DNA of 64,000 bases from Gammaproteobacteria bacterium (GTDB lineage Bacteria > Pseudomonadota > Gammaproteobacteria > Steroidobacterales > Steroidobacteraceae): positions 1 through 64,000 of the forward strand of contig VGUH01000015.1 in assembly GCA_016874295.1 (NCBI GenBank), in the 5' to 3' direction. A program made the position numbers and the translations under genes. Position 1 is the stretch's first letter. Each line of letters opens with the position of its first letter. Below the pieces are notes generated by a model. That model was given only the letters and a program-made list of their open reading frames with translations, made no database searches and was not told the DNA's origin. Shown piece after piece: positions 40,402 to 49,765 of the stretch.

Positions 40402-41274
40402 TCAGCGTAGTGCTAGGGCCCAGGCGAACGAGAGCAGGGCGAGGGAGGCGAGGCCCGCGGCCCACTGGAGGGCCGTGCGCCCCGGTGGCGGCATTGGCAG
40501 GCGCGCGCAGAGCGCGCCGAGCGCGGCGCCGACGACGAAGCCCGCGAGGTGGGCGAGAAGGTCGGTGTTCTCGCCGCCCGTACCAGTGAAGGCGAGCAGC
40601 GCGATGCCTGCGAGCAGCGGCGAGGCGTTGCGCAGCCAGGGTTTCCAGTCGCGCAGGTGGCGGCGCCAGCCGTAGGTGGCGATCAGCCCGAGCGCCGTGA
40701 ACACCGCGGTCGAGGCGCCGAGCAAGTGGTGCTGCAGCGGGTGTAGCAGGGCGTCGATGCCGTAGGCGACCGCACCGCCCAACAGGATCAGGAGCCACGC
40801 GACACCCGGCCCGAACAGACGCGCGGCCGGGTAGCCGAACAGCGCGCCGAAGGCGAGGTTGGACAACAGGTGCAACATGTCGCCGTGCAGGGTGAGCGCC
40901 GTCAGCACGCGCCACCACTCGCCGCGCGCCAGGAAGCCCGCATCGAGCACGCCGGCGGAGCGCCAGCCCTTGTCGAACAGGTGCACGACCGCCGCCCAGG
41001 CGACGGCGATCTGCACCGCCGCGTAGCCGAACACGCCGTACATCGCGTGCGGATGGCGCGGCCAGACGACCGGCAATTTCTGCGGCCGGCGGTTCTCGCG
41101 CAGGTACGCGCCGAGTTCGCGTGCCGCGCGCGCGTGGTATTCGGGCTCGACCCAGAGGCTCGCGCCGGTTGCCGTGGTGCGCCGCTCGTAGGGGATGCCG
41201 ATGGCGTCGAGCAGGAAGGCGCAGTCGGCGCAGTCCTTGGGGGGCATCTCTGGCGTCAAGGGAATGCGGATCAA
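40402..41274 (-). CDS. rhomboid family intramembrane serine protease
   Basis: A 290-residue membrane protease. After an N-terminal cytoplasmic part, about six helices follow. The first contains FGYAAVQIAVAWAAVVHLF, then HGDMLHLLSNLAFGALFGYP with the conserved His-Asn pair. The catalytic serine is in LLGASTAVFTALG and the histidine in LLAHLAGFVVGAALGA. The N-terminus (PPKDCADCAFLLDAIGIPYE) resembles a small extra domain with two cysteines. The substrate is unknown. Confidence 0.9.
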   Translation of the reverse strand: MIRIPLTPEMPPKDCADCAFLLDAIGIPYERRTTATGASLWVEPEYHARAARELGAYLRENRRPQKLPVVWPRHPHAMYGVFGYAAVQIAVAWAAVVHLFDKGWRSAGVLDAGFLARGEWWRVLTALTLHGDMLHLLSNLAFGALFGYPAARLFGPGVAWLLILLGGAVAYGIDALLHPLQHHLLGASTAVFTALGLIATYGWRRHLRDWKPWLRNASPLLAGIALLAFTGTGGENTDLLAHLAGFVVGAALGALCARLPMPPPGRTALQWAAGLASLALLSFAWALALR

Positions 41275-41383
41275 GGGAACCGTCTCGGGAGGGGCACTGT
41301 CCTTGTGAATGATGCCGGATCGGCCGGTATCAACTACAGTGAGCCGAGAGCAGCTCTTCGCTCTGGCCAGTCAGAGGCACCAT

Positions 41384-42163
41384 ATGTACGCCGACAAGCG
41401 CGACCAGCCTTCGTCCCCCGACGAGAATCTCGGCCGCTGGATCCTGGGCGGGGTGATCCTGCTCGCGGTCGCGGCAGGCGCCTGGTACTGGCAGAAGCGC
41501 GCCGCGGACCAGGCCGAAGCACCGGCACCGCTGCCCGCGGCCAGCGCGCCAGCGATCAAGAACCCCATCGTGACGTCCGACGACGTCGATCCGAGTCTCT
41601 CGGCGACCGAGCAGGTGGCGACACTGATCGGCACGCCGCGCTTCGAAGCGCTGCTGGTGCCCGATGACTTCGTCCGCAAGGTGGTCGCGACCGTGGACAG
41701 CCTCACGCGCGAGGACGTCGCCGCACGGATGAATCCCGCGCAGCCGCTTGCCGGCAGCTTCGTCGCGGCGGGCGAGGGCGATGCGCTGGTGCTCGGCGCC
41801 GCCAACTTTGCGCGCTATGCGGCCTGGGTCGAGCTGGTGGACTCGCTGGACGCCGACGCGACGGCCGCGCTCTACCGGCGCCTGTACCCGCAGTTCTAGA
41901 AGGCCTACGAGGACCTCGGCAATCCCGAAGGCTACTTCAACGACCGCGTGATCGACGTGATCGATCACCTGCTGTCGGCGCCCGCAGCGCCGGCGACGAT
42001 CACGCTCGCGCAGCCGAGCGTCTACTACGTGTTCGCGGATCCCGCGCTCGAGGCCGAGTCCGCGGGTCGCAAGCTCCTGCTGCGCATGGGTCCCGGCAAT
42101 GCCGCGCGCGTGCAGGCGAAGCTGAAGGAAATCCGCAATCGCATCGCCGCAACGCCGAATTGA
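41384..42163 (+). pseudogene. DUF3014 membrane-anchored protein, one in-frame amber
   Basis: A 259-codon frame with a TAG at 41897-41899. The first part has an N-terminal membrane anchor (WILGGVILLAVAAGAWYWQK), a Pro/Ala-rich linker and the DUF3014 core (FVRKVVATVDSLTREDVAAR, YAAWVELVDSLDADATAALY). After the stop the frame continues as KAYEDLGNPEGYFNDRVIDV and ends RNRIAATPN, so the family domain is contiguous across the stop. The affected position is normally glutamine in relatives as I recall, so a single CAG to TAG change explains it. The function of DUF3014 is unknown. Confidence 0.8.
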
Positions 42164-42206
42164 AGGGGCGCGCCCCCTCATATTCGAGAAGGGGCGCGTC
42201 CCCATC
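42162..42206. repeat. family-B palindromic repeat pair
   Basis: GAAGGGGCGCGCCCCCTCA (42162-42180) and, after a few bases, AGAAGGGGCGCGTCCCCATC (42187-42206) are two near-palindromic units in opposite orientation. They overlap the stop of the DUF3014 gene and lie between it and the convergent membrane-protein gene, so they may also terminate transcription. Confidence 0.7.
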
Positions 42207-42218
42207 GATTCCGCGGGA

Positions 42219-42623
42219 TTAGCGGAGCTTGACGAACCAGCCGGCCCAGGCAGCGGCAAGTACGCCGATGCCGATGAGCCCGAAGCCCAGCTTCGTGAAC
42301 CCCGACTGTCCCTCGAGCGCGAGCTGGTCGAAGACCATCGCTCCGACGGCGAGGAGGCATATCCAGGCGGGCAGCGCGATGCGCCAGTCGCGCCGGAGGG
42401 TGATGCTGCCGATCATGGCCAGCACCGCCAGGCAGGGTACGCCGACGAGCACCAGCGAGAACATCAAGACCGCGGACACCGTATAGAGCGGCTCGCGGCT
42501 GACCCAGGCGGTTGGCATGACGGCAAGCAGCATCACGGGGATCGCGGCCAGCGTGATGATGCGATAAATGAATTGCGCAGCGGGCCGGCGATCGCCTGCG
42601 GCAACCGAAGTGGCTTGGCGCAC
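42219..42623 (-). CDS. small membrane protein of unknown function
   Basis: A 134-residue protein with four hydrophobic segments (IITLAAIPVMLLAVMPTAWV, LYTVSAVLMFSLVLVGVPCL, IALPAWICLLAVGAMVFDQL and FGLIGIGVLAAAWAGWFVKL). No family is recognised. It follows ggt on the same strand with 4 bp between ggt's stop and its own start, so it is likely cotranscribed with it. Confidence 0.6.
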   Translation of the reverse strand: MRQATSVAAGDRRPAAQFIYRIITLAAIPVMLLAVMPTAWVSREPLYTVSAVLMFSLVLVGVPCLAVLAMIGSITLRRDWRIALPAWICLLAVGAMVFDQLALEGQSGFTKLGFGLIGIGVLAAAWAGWFVKLR

Positions 42624-42627
42624 GGGG

Positions 42628-44319
42628 TCAGTGCCTCGAAATCGGATCCAGGGCGCGCCAGGCGCCCTCGCGCCGCGGATCGGCCGCGCCGGTCACGGTG
42701 CCGTCGGCGCCGATGACGAGCCCGTGCAGGCCCGACTCTTCGCCGCGGCCGGGTTTCACGACGATGCCTCTTGCGGCCAGCCCCTCCGCCACGCCGGGGG
42801 CAAGCTTCGCCGCCTCGCCGAACGTTTCCCCGCCGCGCGCGATCACGTTCGGCAGGTTGATCGCCTCCTGCAGCGGCAGTCTCCACGCGAGCAGCCCGAC
42901 CAGCGTCTTCGCATTGTAGGCAAGGATCGCCGAGCCGCCCGGCGAGCCGAGCGCCGCGACGGCGCGGCCCGCGGCGTCGAGCACGATCACGGACGCCATC
43001 GACGAGCGCGGCCGCTTGCCGGCGGCGACCGCGTTCGCGGCCGGCACGCCTTCGACGACCGGCCGGAATGAGAAATCCGTTAGCTGGTTGTTGAGCATGA
43101 AGCCGCCCACCGCGCGGCCGGAGCCGAACAGCGACTCGACCGTCGTGGTCATCGAGACCACGTTGCCGGCGCGATCCCACACCACGAAATGGGAAGTGCC
43201 CGCGGCCTCGACGGTTGCATCGGTGCCGCGCCGGATCGGCGCCGGATCGCCCACGGGAAACGCGGGACCCGCGACCGGACCGATCAACGCGGCACGCCGC
43301 GCGACATATCCGGGGTCCAGCAGGCCCTCAACCGGCACCGGCACGAACTCCGGATCGGCGACCCACTGGTCCCGATCGGCGTACATGAGCCGGCTCGCCA
43401 TCGCGAACAGGAACCAGGCCTGCGGATCCGAAGGCCCGCGCGCGGCGATGTCCGTGCGGTCGAGGATCGCGAGCATCTGCAAGAGCGCCACGCCCGAGGA
43501 GGGCGGCGGCGGCACGCAGACGACATAGACGAGATAGGGCCCGCACAAGGCCTCGCCCACGCGCGGCTGATAGGCGTCGAAGTCGGCCGCCGCGAGCGTG
43601 CCTGGCCCCGGCCCGGCGTGCGTGCGCGCGATGATCCGGTCGCGCAGCGGCGGCTCGAGCAGCGCGCGCGGGCCCTGGCGCGCGATCAGGCTGAGCGTCT
43701 CGGCATACGCCGGATTGCGGAAGGTGTCGCCCGCCTGCAGCGGGCTGCCGTCGGCGCGCGAGTACAGGGCGCGCACATCCGGCTCCCGCGCCTGGCCGTC
43801 GTCCTCGTTGACGAAGCGGCCCATGCGCTTCGGCACCACGACGCCGTCCTCGGCGGCGCGGATCACGGGCTCGAACAGCCGGTTCCAGGGCAGCGCGCCA
43901 TGACGCGCGTGCACGCTGCCCAGCATCGCGACCGCGCCCGGCACGCCGGTCGAGCGGCCCGACATGACCGCGTCGTAATACGAGAGCGGCTCGCCGTTCG
44001 CGTCGAGGAACATGCCGGGCGTCGCCCCTCCCGGCGCCGCCTCACGGCCGTCGAAGGCGGTGATCTTCTTCGTCGCGGCATCGTAATGCAGCAGGAACGC
44101 GCCGCCGCCGATGCCCGAGCTCTGCGGCTCGACCAGGCCGAGCATGGCCTGGACCGCAACCGCTGCATCCGCCGCCGAACCACCGGCCGCGAGGACCGCG
44201 AGGCCCGCCTCGACCGCGTACGGATTCGCGGCCGCAATGCCGGCCGCGCGCGTGGCGGGCGCGGTGCAGGCGGCCAGCAGGGACGCCGCCAGCAGGAAAA
44301 TCAATCGCATGGGCGGCAT
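42628..44319 (-). CDS. ggt: gamma-glutamyltransferase
   Basis: A gamma-glutamyltranspeptidase of 563 residues that is made as a precursor and cleaves itself. A lipoprotein-like signal (LIFLLAASLLAACTAPATRA) suggests a membrane-anchored periplasmic enzyme. The catalytic threonine that becomes the small-subunit N-terminus is in AAGTSHFVVWDRAGNVVSMT. Glutamate-binding blocks include QSSGIGGGAFLLHYDA, FDGREAAPG and the small-subunit RPRSSMASVIV and GSPGGSAI. It breaks down glutathione and gamma-glutamyl peptides outside the cytoplasm. Confidence 0.93.
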   Translation of the reverse strand: MPPMRLIFLLAASLLAACTAPATRAAGIAAANPYAVEAGLAVLAAGGSAADAAVAVQAMLGLVEPQSSGIGGGAFLLHYDAATKKITAFDGREAAPGGATPGMFLDANGEPLSYYDAVMSGRSTGVPGAVAMLGSVHARHGALPWNRLFEPVIRAAEDGVVVPKRMGRFVNEDDGQAREPDVRALYSRADGSPLQAGDTFRNPAYAETLSLIARQGPRALLEPPLRDRIIARTHAGPGPGTLAAADFDAYQPRVGEALCGPYLVYVVCVPPPPSSGVALLQMLAILDRTDIAARGPSDPQAWFLFAMASRLMYADRDQWVADPEFVPVPVEGLLDPGYVARRAALIGPVAGPAFPVGDPAPIRRGTDATVEAAGTSHFVVWDRAGNVVSMTTTVESLFGSGRAVGGFMLNNQLTDFSFRPVVEGVPAANAVAAGKRPRSSMASVIVLDAAGRAVAALGSPGGSAILAYNAKTLVGLLAWRLPLQEAINLPNVIARGGETFGEAAKLAPGVAEGLAARGIVVKPGRGEESGLHGLVIGADGTVTGAADPRREGAWRALDPISRH

Positions 44320-44448
44320 TCAGCCATGTTTGCGCGCGGCTGCCAACCGCGGCCGGTCGGGGGCGCCGGGCGGTGCGCATTTCCGCTTGCCTGCGAAAAC
44401 GGCAGGTGTAAATTGAAGGCGTGGACACGCCGTAGGAGGATCCTGCCA

Positions 44449-44712
44449 ATGCACGACGAGCTGACCACGCTGCCCGGGATCGGCCCCGGTATCGCCGCCG
44501 ATCTCAGGCACCTGGGAATCCACTCGATCAAAGACCTCGCCGAATCCAACCCCGAACAACTCTTCCAGCGACTCCGGAAAATCACCGGACATGAACAGGA
44601 ACCCTGTCTCCTGTACACGTTCCGCTGCGCGGCTTACGCCGCGCGCACACCAGAACCCAAGCCCGAGCTCCTCAAGTGGTGGAACTGGAAGGACCGCCGC
44701 GTCGACGATTGA
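44449..44712 (+). CDS. helix-hairpin-helix protein (pathogenicity-locus family)
   Basis: A small 87-residue protein with an N-terminal helix-hairpin-helix (LTTLPGIGPGIAADLRHLGI) and a C-terminal domain typical of the Cdd1/pathogenicity-locus family (QEPCLLYTFRCAAYAAR, LLKWWNWKDR). A strong GGAGGA lies nine bases before the ATG. Helix-hairpin-helix domains bind DNA without sequence specificity, but the role of this family is unknown. A good hairpin follows the stop. Confidence 0.8.
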   Translation: MHDELTTLPGIGPGIAADLRHLGIHSIKDLAESNPEQLFQRLRKITGHEQEPCLLYTFRCAAYAARTPEPKPELLKWWNWKDRRVDD

Positions 44713-44739
44713 GTTCGAGCGCCGCAGCGACGAAATGAC

Positions 44740-44776
44740 GGGGGCGATCGCCTTCGACGCGAAGGCGAACGCCCCC
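44740..44776. terminator. bidirectional terminator hairpin
   Basis: GGGGGCG-A-TCGCCTTCG pairs with CGAAGGCGA-A-CGCCCCC with one mismatch and a three-base loop. It lies between the convergent helix-hairpin-helix gene and the lipoprotein gene. No long T-run follows on either side. Confidence 0.6.
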
Positions 44777-44808
44777 GGTACCGTTCAGTCATCTGCCCCG
44801 TGCGCGCG

Positions 44809-45327
44809 TCAATTCGCCGGGGGCGTCTCCGCAGGCGCTTCCGTCGCGGCCGGGGCCGGCGGCGGACGGTCCGAGTTCCAGATGTCGCGGATCATGAGCC
44901 ACTTTCCGTCGGGCTGGCGCTGCATGACCGCGAGGTAGTTGCCGCGGTCGACGACGGTCCCCGCGGCGTCTTGCACGTCGAATGAACCCGAGTGATACCC
45001 GAGGTCGCCCGAGGCGGCGGCCTTGTCGTCGTCATTCGCCACGAGCGCGATGCCGCCCGCCTGCAACTCGCCGGATAGCTTCATCATCAGCGCGCGGATC
45101 GCGTCGTGGCCGACGGCGCGCGAATTGCCCGGCGCCATGACCTCCGCGTCCGGTGCGTATTGTGCGAGAATCGACTCCACGTCCCCGGTGTTGAGAGCTG
45201 GAATGAACTTGCGCACGTCGTCCTTCGTCTGCTTCTCGAAGGCGGCGGAATCCGTTGCTTTCGGTGCGCAGCCGGCGAGCGCGAGAAATCCGGCGGCCGC
45301 GAGTGCGGCTGCTTGCCAATGCGTCAT
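44809..45327 (-). CDS. SnoaL/DUF4440-like lipoprotein
   Basis: A 172-residue exported lipoprotein (lipobox LALAGC at about residues 15-20) with an NTF2-like fold suggested by DVRKFIPALNTGDVESILAQ, YAPDAEVMAPGNSRAVG and the end GNYLAVMQRQPDGKWLMIRD then IWNSDRP. Such domains bind or convert small molecules, or act only structurally; no catalytic residues can be assigned. A Pro/Ala/Glu-rich tail closes the protein. It is divergent from the sulfotransferase gene. Confidence 0.75.
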   Translation of the reverse strand: MTHWQAAALAAAGFLALAGCAPKATDSAAFEKQTKDDVRKFIPALNTGDVESILAQYAPDAEVMAPGNSRAVGHDAIRALMMKLSGELQAGGIALVANDDDKAAASGDLGYHSGSFDVQDAAGTVVDRGNYLAVMQRQPDGKWLMIRDIWNSDRPPPAPAATEAPAETPPAN

Positions 45328-45419
45328 CTGGTTTCTCCTTTGGTTCCCGGAAGACCCTCGCGAGGGTCGTCGGGTATCATCTTACGCCCCCCCGACGCGC
45401 GAAGGACTGTCCCCGACCC

Positions 45420-46990
45420 ATGACCGTACCGGCAGGCGACGATGACTCGGCGACGGAAATCCGCCGCATCGACGGGCTGCTGCAGCGCCGGCAGCTGCCC
45501 GAGGCGCGCACGCTCTGCGACTCGCTGCTGATGCGCCACCCGGACAGCGCCGAGGGCTGGCTGATCGCGGCGCGCATCAGCCAGCAATCCGGCGACTACC
45601 GCGGGATGCTGGACGCGGCCCGGCGCGCTCTCGCGCTCGACCCGGGGAACAATCTCGCGCGCTTCACCGAGATCGAGGCGCGCATGCATGCCGGCGACGT
45701 TGCGGGCGCGCGCTCGCAGCTCAGCGACATCGAGAGCACGGCGGGCGCGGACAGCGGCGCCTGGCGCCGCCTCGCGGAATTCCACACCAACCTGAATCAG
45801 CACGAGCAGGCCGCGACCTGCGCAATCCGCGTCGCGGCGCTCAAGCCCTACGACGCCCAGGCCGCCTACGCGAAGGCCAGCGCGCTGATCGCGATCGGCC
45901 GCATGGCCGAGGCGGAGGAAATCCTCGACGAGCTGATCGGGCGGACGCCTGGTACAGCCGCGCGACGCTGCGCCGCCAGGCGCCGGGGCACAATCACGTG
46001 GCGCGGCTGCGTGCCGTGCTCGCCGCCCGTTCCCCGGGATCGGCGCCGGTCGCCCTGCACTACGCGCTCGCCAAGGAGCTCGAGGACCTAGGCCAGTACG
46101 CGGAGTCCTTCGTTGCGCTCGCCCGGGGCGCGAGCGCGCGCCGCAAGGTGCTGTCCTACCGCGTCGAGTCCGACGAAAAGGCGATGGACTCGATCATCCG
46201 CAGCTTCAACCGCGCCTGGTACGAATCGCCGGCGGCGGGCCATGACATCCGCGGGCCGATCTTCATCGTCGGTCTGCCGAGAAGCGGCATCACGATCATC
46301 GAGCGGACTCTGATCCAGCACGAGGACGTCGCGACGGTCGGCGAGGTGAACGACTTCGCGCTGGCAGTCGCGCGCGCGGCTGGGCCCGCCGGCGAAAGGG
46401 AAGAGCTGATCAGGGCCGCGGCGCGCGCTGATCCCGCGGCGCTCGGCGCGTCGTACTGGAATGCGATCCAGGGCTATGGGCACACGCGACGGTATGTCGT
46501 GGACCGGACGCCGCTCAACTACCTGAACCTCGGCCTGATCGCGAAAGCGCTGCCGCAGGCGCGCATCGTGCACGTGCGCCGCCACCCGATGGCGTCCTGC
46601 TACGCGATGTACAAGACGCTGTTCCACGCGGGCTACCCGTTCTCCTACGACCTCGAGGACCTCGGGCGCTACTACGTCGCCTATGCGCGGCTCATGCAGC
46701 ACTGGCGCACGTTGCTCCCGGGCCGCTTTCTCGATCTCGATTACGAGGCGCTCGTGGCGGACCAGGAGGGCGCGACGCGCCGGCTGATCGCGCACTGCGG
46801 CCTCGAGTGGCAGTCCGCGTGCCTGCGCTTCCACGAGAATCCGGCGCCGACCGCGGTCGCGAGCGCGGCGCAGGTGCGCCGGCCGATCTACCGCGAATCC
46901 GTCGACCTCTGGCGCAACTACCGGCAGGAACTGGCGCCGCTGGCGCCGCTGGCGCGGCTGCTCGCGCACAACGGGGTGGCGGTCGAGTGA
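45420..46990 (+). pseudogene. TPR-sulfotransferase, single-base frameshift
   Basis: An N-terminal set of TPR repeats (LARFTEIEARMHAGDVAGAR, HEQAATCAIRVAALKPYDAQ) leads into a PAPS-dependent sulfotransferase domain with the 5'-phosphosulfate loop IFIVGLPRSGITIIERTLIQ and the 3'-phosphate region RIVHVRRHPMASCYAMYKTL. The frame breaks at about 45936-45950. Upstream it reads EEILDELIGR and downstream, in another frame, DAWYSRATLRRQAPGHNHVA, which is family-typical. The 1571-bp span fits one missing base. The product would end shortly after the TPRs unless the frame is restored. A GTG at 45998 could start the sulfotransferase part alone. Confidence 0.8.
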
Positions 46991-47026
46991 TCCTTGCCGC
47001 GCCGCGGGGCAGGCAGCGGCGGGACG

Positions 47027-47731
47027 CTAGAAGCCGTACACCAGGTTCGCGGTCAGCACCTGGTCGGTCTTGTCGGTGCCCGGCAGCACGTCGGTGTTGT
47101 GGCGCACCGCGTAGTCGTGGCCGAGCGCGAACGTGTCGTTGATCTTGACCTCGATGCCGAGCGCATTCTGCACGAAGGTGTTGTCCGAGCCGGACTCCAC
47201 CAGCAGGCGGTCGTAGATCAGCGTCGTGCCGGTGAGCTTGTGCTCGAAGTTGAGCGCGCCGCGCGCGATGACGTCGTCTTCCTGCTCGCCGGTCAGGCGC
47301 AGCTCCGCCTGGCGGTAGCCGGCGCCGATCTGGCCCTCGAGCTTCGTCGTCTCGGTCATGATGAAACGGTAGCCGTAGCCGCCGGTTGCTGTCGCCTGGT
47401 AGGAGTAATCGGTAAAGGCATCGTCCTCGTAGCGCAGCGCGCCGAACAGGTAGCTGCGCTCGGTGAGCGAGTACTGGCTCTCGCCGCGCAGCTCCCAGCG
47501 ATCCGCAGAGGTGACGTCGTTGGTGACCGTGCGCAGCATCGAGGCGCCGGCCTTGTGCGTCCACCGGTCGAGCTTGTTCTCGACGTCGACATTGAGGTTG
47601 ATGATCTCGGTCTCGGTGTTACCGCGCGCGAGCACGCCGCCGAAGGTGCCCTTGCCGCTCCAGTCGGCCGCCGCCGTTCCCGAGGCGAGTCCGCCGAACA
47701 CCAGAACCGCCGCCATACCTGCGCTGCGCAT
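47027..47731 (-). CDS. DUF481 family outer-membrane protein
   Basis: A 234-residue secreted beta-barrel protein of the DUF481 (YdiY-like) family. A signal peptide ends near GTAAADWSG. The typical opening WSGKGTFGGVLARGNTETEI is followed by strands such as WELRGESQYSLTERSYLFGA and ALGIEVKINDTFALGHDYAV. It ends NLVYGF with an aromatic last residue, as outer-membrane proteins do. The function of the family is unknown. Confidence 0.88.
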   Translation of the reverse strand: MRSAGMAAVLVFGGLASGTAAADWSGKGTFGGVLARGNTETEIINLNVDVENKLDRWTHKAGASMLRTVTNDVTSADRWELRGESQYSLTERSYLFGALRYEDDAFTDYSYQATATGGYGYRFIMTETTKLEGQIGAGYRQAELRLTGEQEDDVIARGALNFEHKLTGTTLIYDRLLVESGSDNTFVQNALGIEVKINDTFALGHDYAVRHNTDVLPGTDKTDQVLTANLVYGF

Positions 47732-47764
47732 GATCGTTTCCCGGGTGCCAAAAAGGCGCGTAGT

Positions 47765-48475
47765 CTAGCCCGTCAGCGCGATCTCCACACGCCTGTTGCG
47801 CGAGCCGACGTTCTTGATCCGCAATACCCGGATCCCGCCGATTTCCGCGATGTTGGCGACATGCGTGCCGCCACAGGGCTGCAGGTCGATGCCGGGGATG
47901 CGCAGCAGCCGCACGCGGCCGGCACCGCGCGGCGGGGCGACGCTCATGGTCTTGACGAGCTCCGGCCGCGCGTCGAGTTCCTGGTCGGTAATCCAGACCG
48001 ATTCGGTCGCGACGCCGCGCGCGATCAGCTCGTTCGTGCCGTGGGCGATCCGGTCGGCATCGAGCAGCGTGATGTCGATATCGAAGTCGAGCCGCGCCTT
48101 GTCGGGCGCGATGTTGCCGCCGGTCACCGGCGCGACCACCACGCAGGACATCACGTGCAGCGCCGTGTGCAGGCGCATGAGCGCGTAGCGGCGGACCCAG
48201 TCGAGCTCGAGGCCGACCGCCTCGCCCGTCTCGGGCAGCGTTGCTCCCGCGGCGATGACGTGGGCGACCGCGCCCGGCGTCTCACCCTTGCGCGTATCGG
48301 TGACGGCGAGGCGCGCGCCGGTGTCCCGGATCAGGAAGCCGGTGTCGCCGGGTTGCCCGCCGCCGAGCGGGTAGAAGATCGTGCGGTCGAGTTCGACCTC
48401 GCCGTCGCGGACCGCCACGACCCGCGCTGTCGCGGTCTTGAGATACGCATCGTCCCTGAACAGCAATTCGGTCAT
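47765..48475 (-). CDS. AlaX-type alanyl-tRNA editing protein
   Basis: A 236-residue stand-alone editing protein related to the AlaRS editing domain; hydrolyses tRNA-Ala mischarged with Ser or Gly. The zinc ligands are visible in RLHTALHVMSC and PCGGTHVANIAEIG. The glycine motif FYPLGGGQPGDTG is conserved. The ATG at 48475 gives MTELLFRDDAYL; codons further upstream lie within a family-B repeat and are not part of the protein. The repeat sits immediately in front of the start. Confidence 0.9.
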   Translation of the reverse strand: MTELLFRDDAYLKTATARVVAVRDGEVELDRTIFYPLGGGQPGDTGFLIRDTGARLAVTDTRKGETPGAVAHVIAAGATLPETGEAVGLELDWVRRYALMRLHTALHVMSCVVVAPVTGGNIAPDKARLDFDIDITLLDADRIAHGTNELIARGVATESVWITDQELDARPELVKTMSVAPPRGAGRVRLLRIPGIDLQPCGGTHVANIAEIGGIRVLRIKNVGSRNRRVEIALTG

Positions 48476-48523
48476 GAAGGGGACGCGCCCCTTCATGTTC
48501 GCGAAGGCGCGCGTCCCCTGCAT
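48476..48523. repeat. family-B palindromic repeat at the AlaX start
   Basis: GAAGGGGACGCGCCCCTTC (48476-48494) and, inverted, GAAGGCGCGCGTCCCCTGC (48503-48521) lie directly before the AlaX start codon on the minus strand. Any ribosome-binding site would have to be inside the repeat. The second unit differs from the first at several bases. Confidence 0.75.
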
Positions 48524-48532
48524 CATGTCATG

Positions 48533-49300
48533 TCACGGATCGGGGACAAAACCGTCGGGGAAGGGATCCGGCCACTGCCAGGCGTAACGGTCGCGTGTGC
48601 GCGGGATGATGCCTCGGGCCACGAGGTTCCAGCGCGAGTCGTAGTAGATGCGGATCACCTCATCGGGCGTCTCGCTCGCGCGCTCGAAGGAGGTGTAGAC
48701 GGCACCGGAGTCGAGGCGCCGGCCGTGACCGGTACCGAGTCGCTCCTCCTGCGGCGCGGCGCCCGAGGTTCGGCCGGACGCTTTCGCATCCGCGGTTGCC
48801 TCTGCCGACGCCGGCGCGTCAGGCCACGCGCGACCATCGCGATACATCGGCATGACCGCGCGCTCGCGGAACAATGCAACGCCGATGACGCCCACGTGGT
48901 CCGGCCGGCCCGTGCGCGCAGCATAGGAGTCGGGCAGGGCGGTGAAGTAGAACGCCGCAACTTCGTCGAGACTCTTTCGCCAGCCGTCGATTTCCACGGC
49001 GCCCCAGGGATCGATCACGTAGCCACCCTGGGAGGGCGACGCGGTCTTGCCGGTAATCACGTTGACACCGTCGACCGAGGTCACCGCCAGTACGCGGCCA
49101 CCCTCGCCGCTGCGCAGGCGGATCTCGTACTCGCGCCCGGGCTCGCCGGCGATGTAGCGCGTACCGTCATGCCAGTAGAACGGCAACACCTCGCCGGTTC
49201 GCCGATCAAGGATTTCGACGTCCACGGCCACGCCGGCCAGAGCAGGGAAGGGCGCGCACAGGACCAGGGCGGCTGCGGCACCGAGAGACTTGAGGTTCAT
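48533..49300 (-). CDS. secreted protein of unknown function
   Basis: A 255-residue exported protein; the start at 49300 opens a signal peptide (LGAAAALVLCAPFPALAG). The body has a beta-rich domain with VAVDVEILDRRTGEVLPFYW, HDGTRYIAGEPGREYEIRLR and GRPDHVGVIGVALFRE, then a low-complexity Ala/Thr/Gly stretch (DAPASAEATADAKASGRTSG) and a Trp-rich end (YAWQWPDPFPDGFVPDP). I do not recognise the family. It is divergent from the antitoxin-like gene. Confidence 0.65.
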   Translation of the reverse strand: MNLKSLGAAAALVLCAPFPALAGVAVDVEILDRRTGEVLPFYWHDGTRYIAGEPGREYEIRLRSGEGGRVLAVTSVDGVNVITGKTASPSQGGYVIDPWGAVEIDGWRKSLDEVAAFYFTALPDSYAARTGRPDHVGVIGVALFRERAVMPMYRDGRAWPDAPASAEATADAKASGRTSGAAPQEERLGTGHGRRLDSGAVYTSFERASETPDEVIRIYYDSRWNLVARGIIPRTRDRYAWQWPDPFPDGFVPDP

Positions 49301-49360
49301 GTCGGGCTCCGAAATCAGGGGTTCCTGGTACTTCAAACGCACGCTGGCCCTCGCGCGGGT

Positions 49361-49372
49361 TTGTATATACAA
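49361..49372. promoter_or_regulatory. perfect palindrome upstream of antitoxin-like gene
   Basis: TTGTATATACAA is a 12-bp perfect palindrome in an AT-rich stretch 46 bp before the BrnA-like ATG. Ribbon-helix-helix antitoxins usually repress their own promoters by binding such sites, so this may be its operator. It resembles but is not identical to the TTGTATACAA sites of the GntR regulon further right. Confidence 0.4.
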
Positions 49373-49418
49373 TTGTGCATACGAATCATTGGAAACCGCG
49401 GCGCACTGGAGCAACGTT

Positions 49419-49700
49419 ATGTCAAAGGGATATTTCGAGCGGTTCAGCCGGCCAAGCCCGGTGGAAACGCTGGTTCCAAGGCTCGTTCCGCGCGCGGAAG
49501 CCGCCGCCGCCGCGGCGTCCGACGTCGCCAAGGTTGTCCGGAGGATTGCCCGAAAAGGGCTTCCCCAATCGGGCCGGAAAGCGGCGATTTCCCTACGGCT
49601 GGACGAAGAAGTTCTGGAGTGGTTCCGGACGCAGGGACCCGGATATCAGACGCGGATGAACTCGGTACTGCGGGCGTACATGGCGGCGTCGCGCGCATAA
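49419..49700 (+). CDS. BrnA-like ribbon-helix-helix antitoxin, orphan
   Basis: A 93-residue protein whose C-terminal half reads AISLRLDEEVLEWFRTQGPG and YQTRMNSVLRAYM, the DNA-binding end typical of BrnA antitoxins. The N-terminal part is Ala-rich and variable. The BrnT toxin, normally directly upstream, is not there: the 118 bp before it hold no such frame. It may be a lone antitoxin or a regulator derived from one. The start ATG at 49419 was chosen for family length. Confidence 0.7.
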   Translation: MSKGYFERFSRPSPVETLVPRLVPRAEAAAAAASDVAKVVRRIARKGLPQSGRKAAISLRLDEEVLEWFRTQGPGYQTRMNSVLRAYMAASRA

Positions 49701-49765
49701 GCCCGTTGCGGCAGCGAGTCTCCGGTGGATACGATGCCTTTGCGCATCCATCGGAGTGATCGGCA

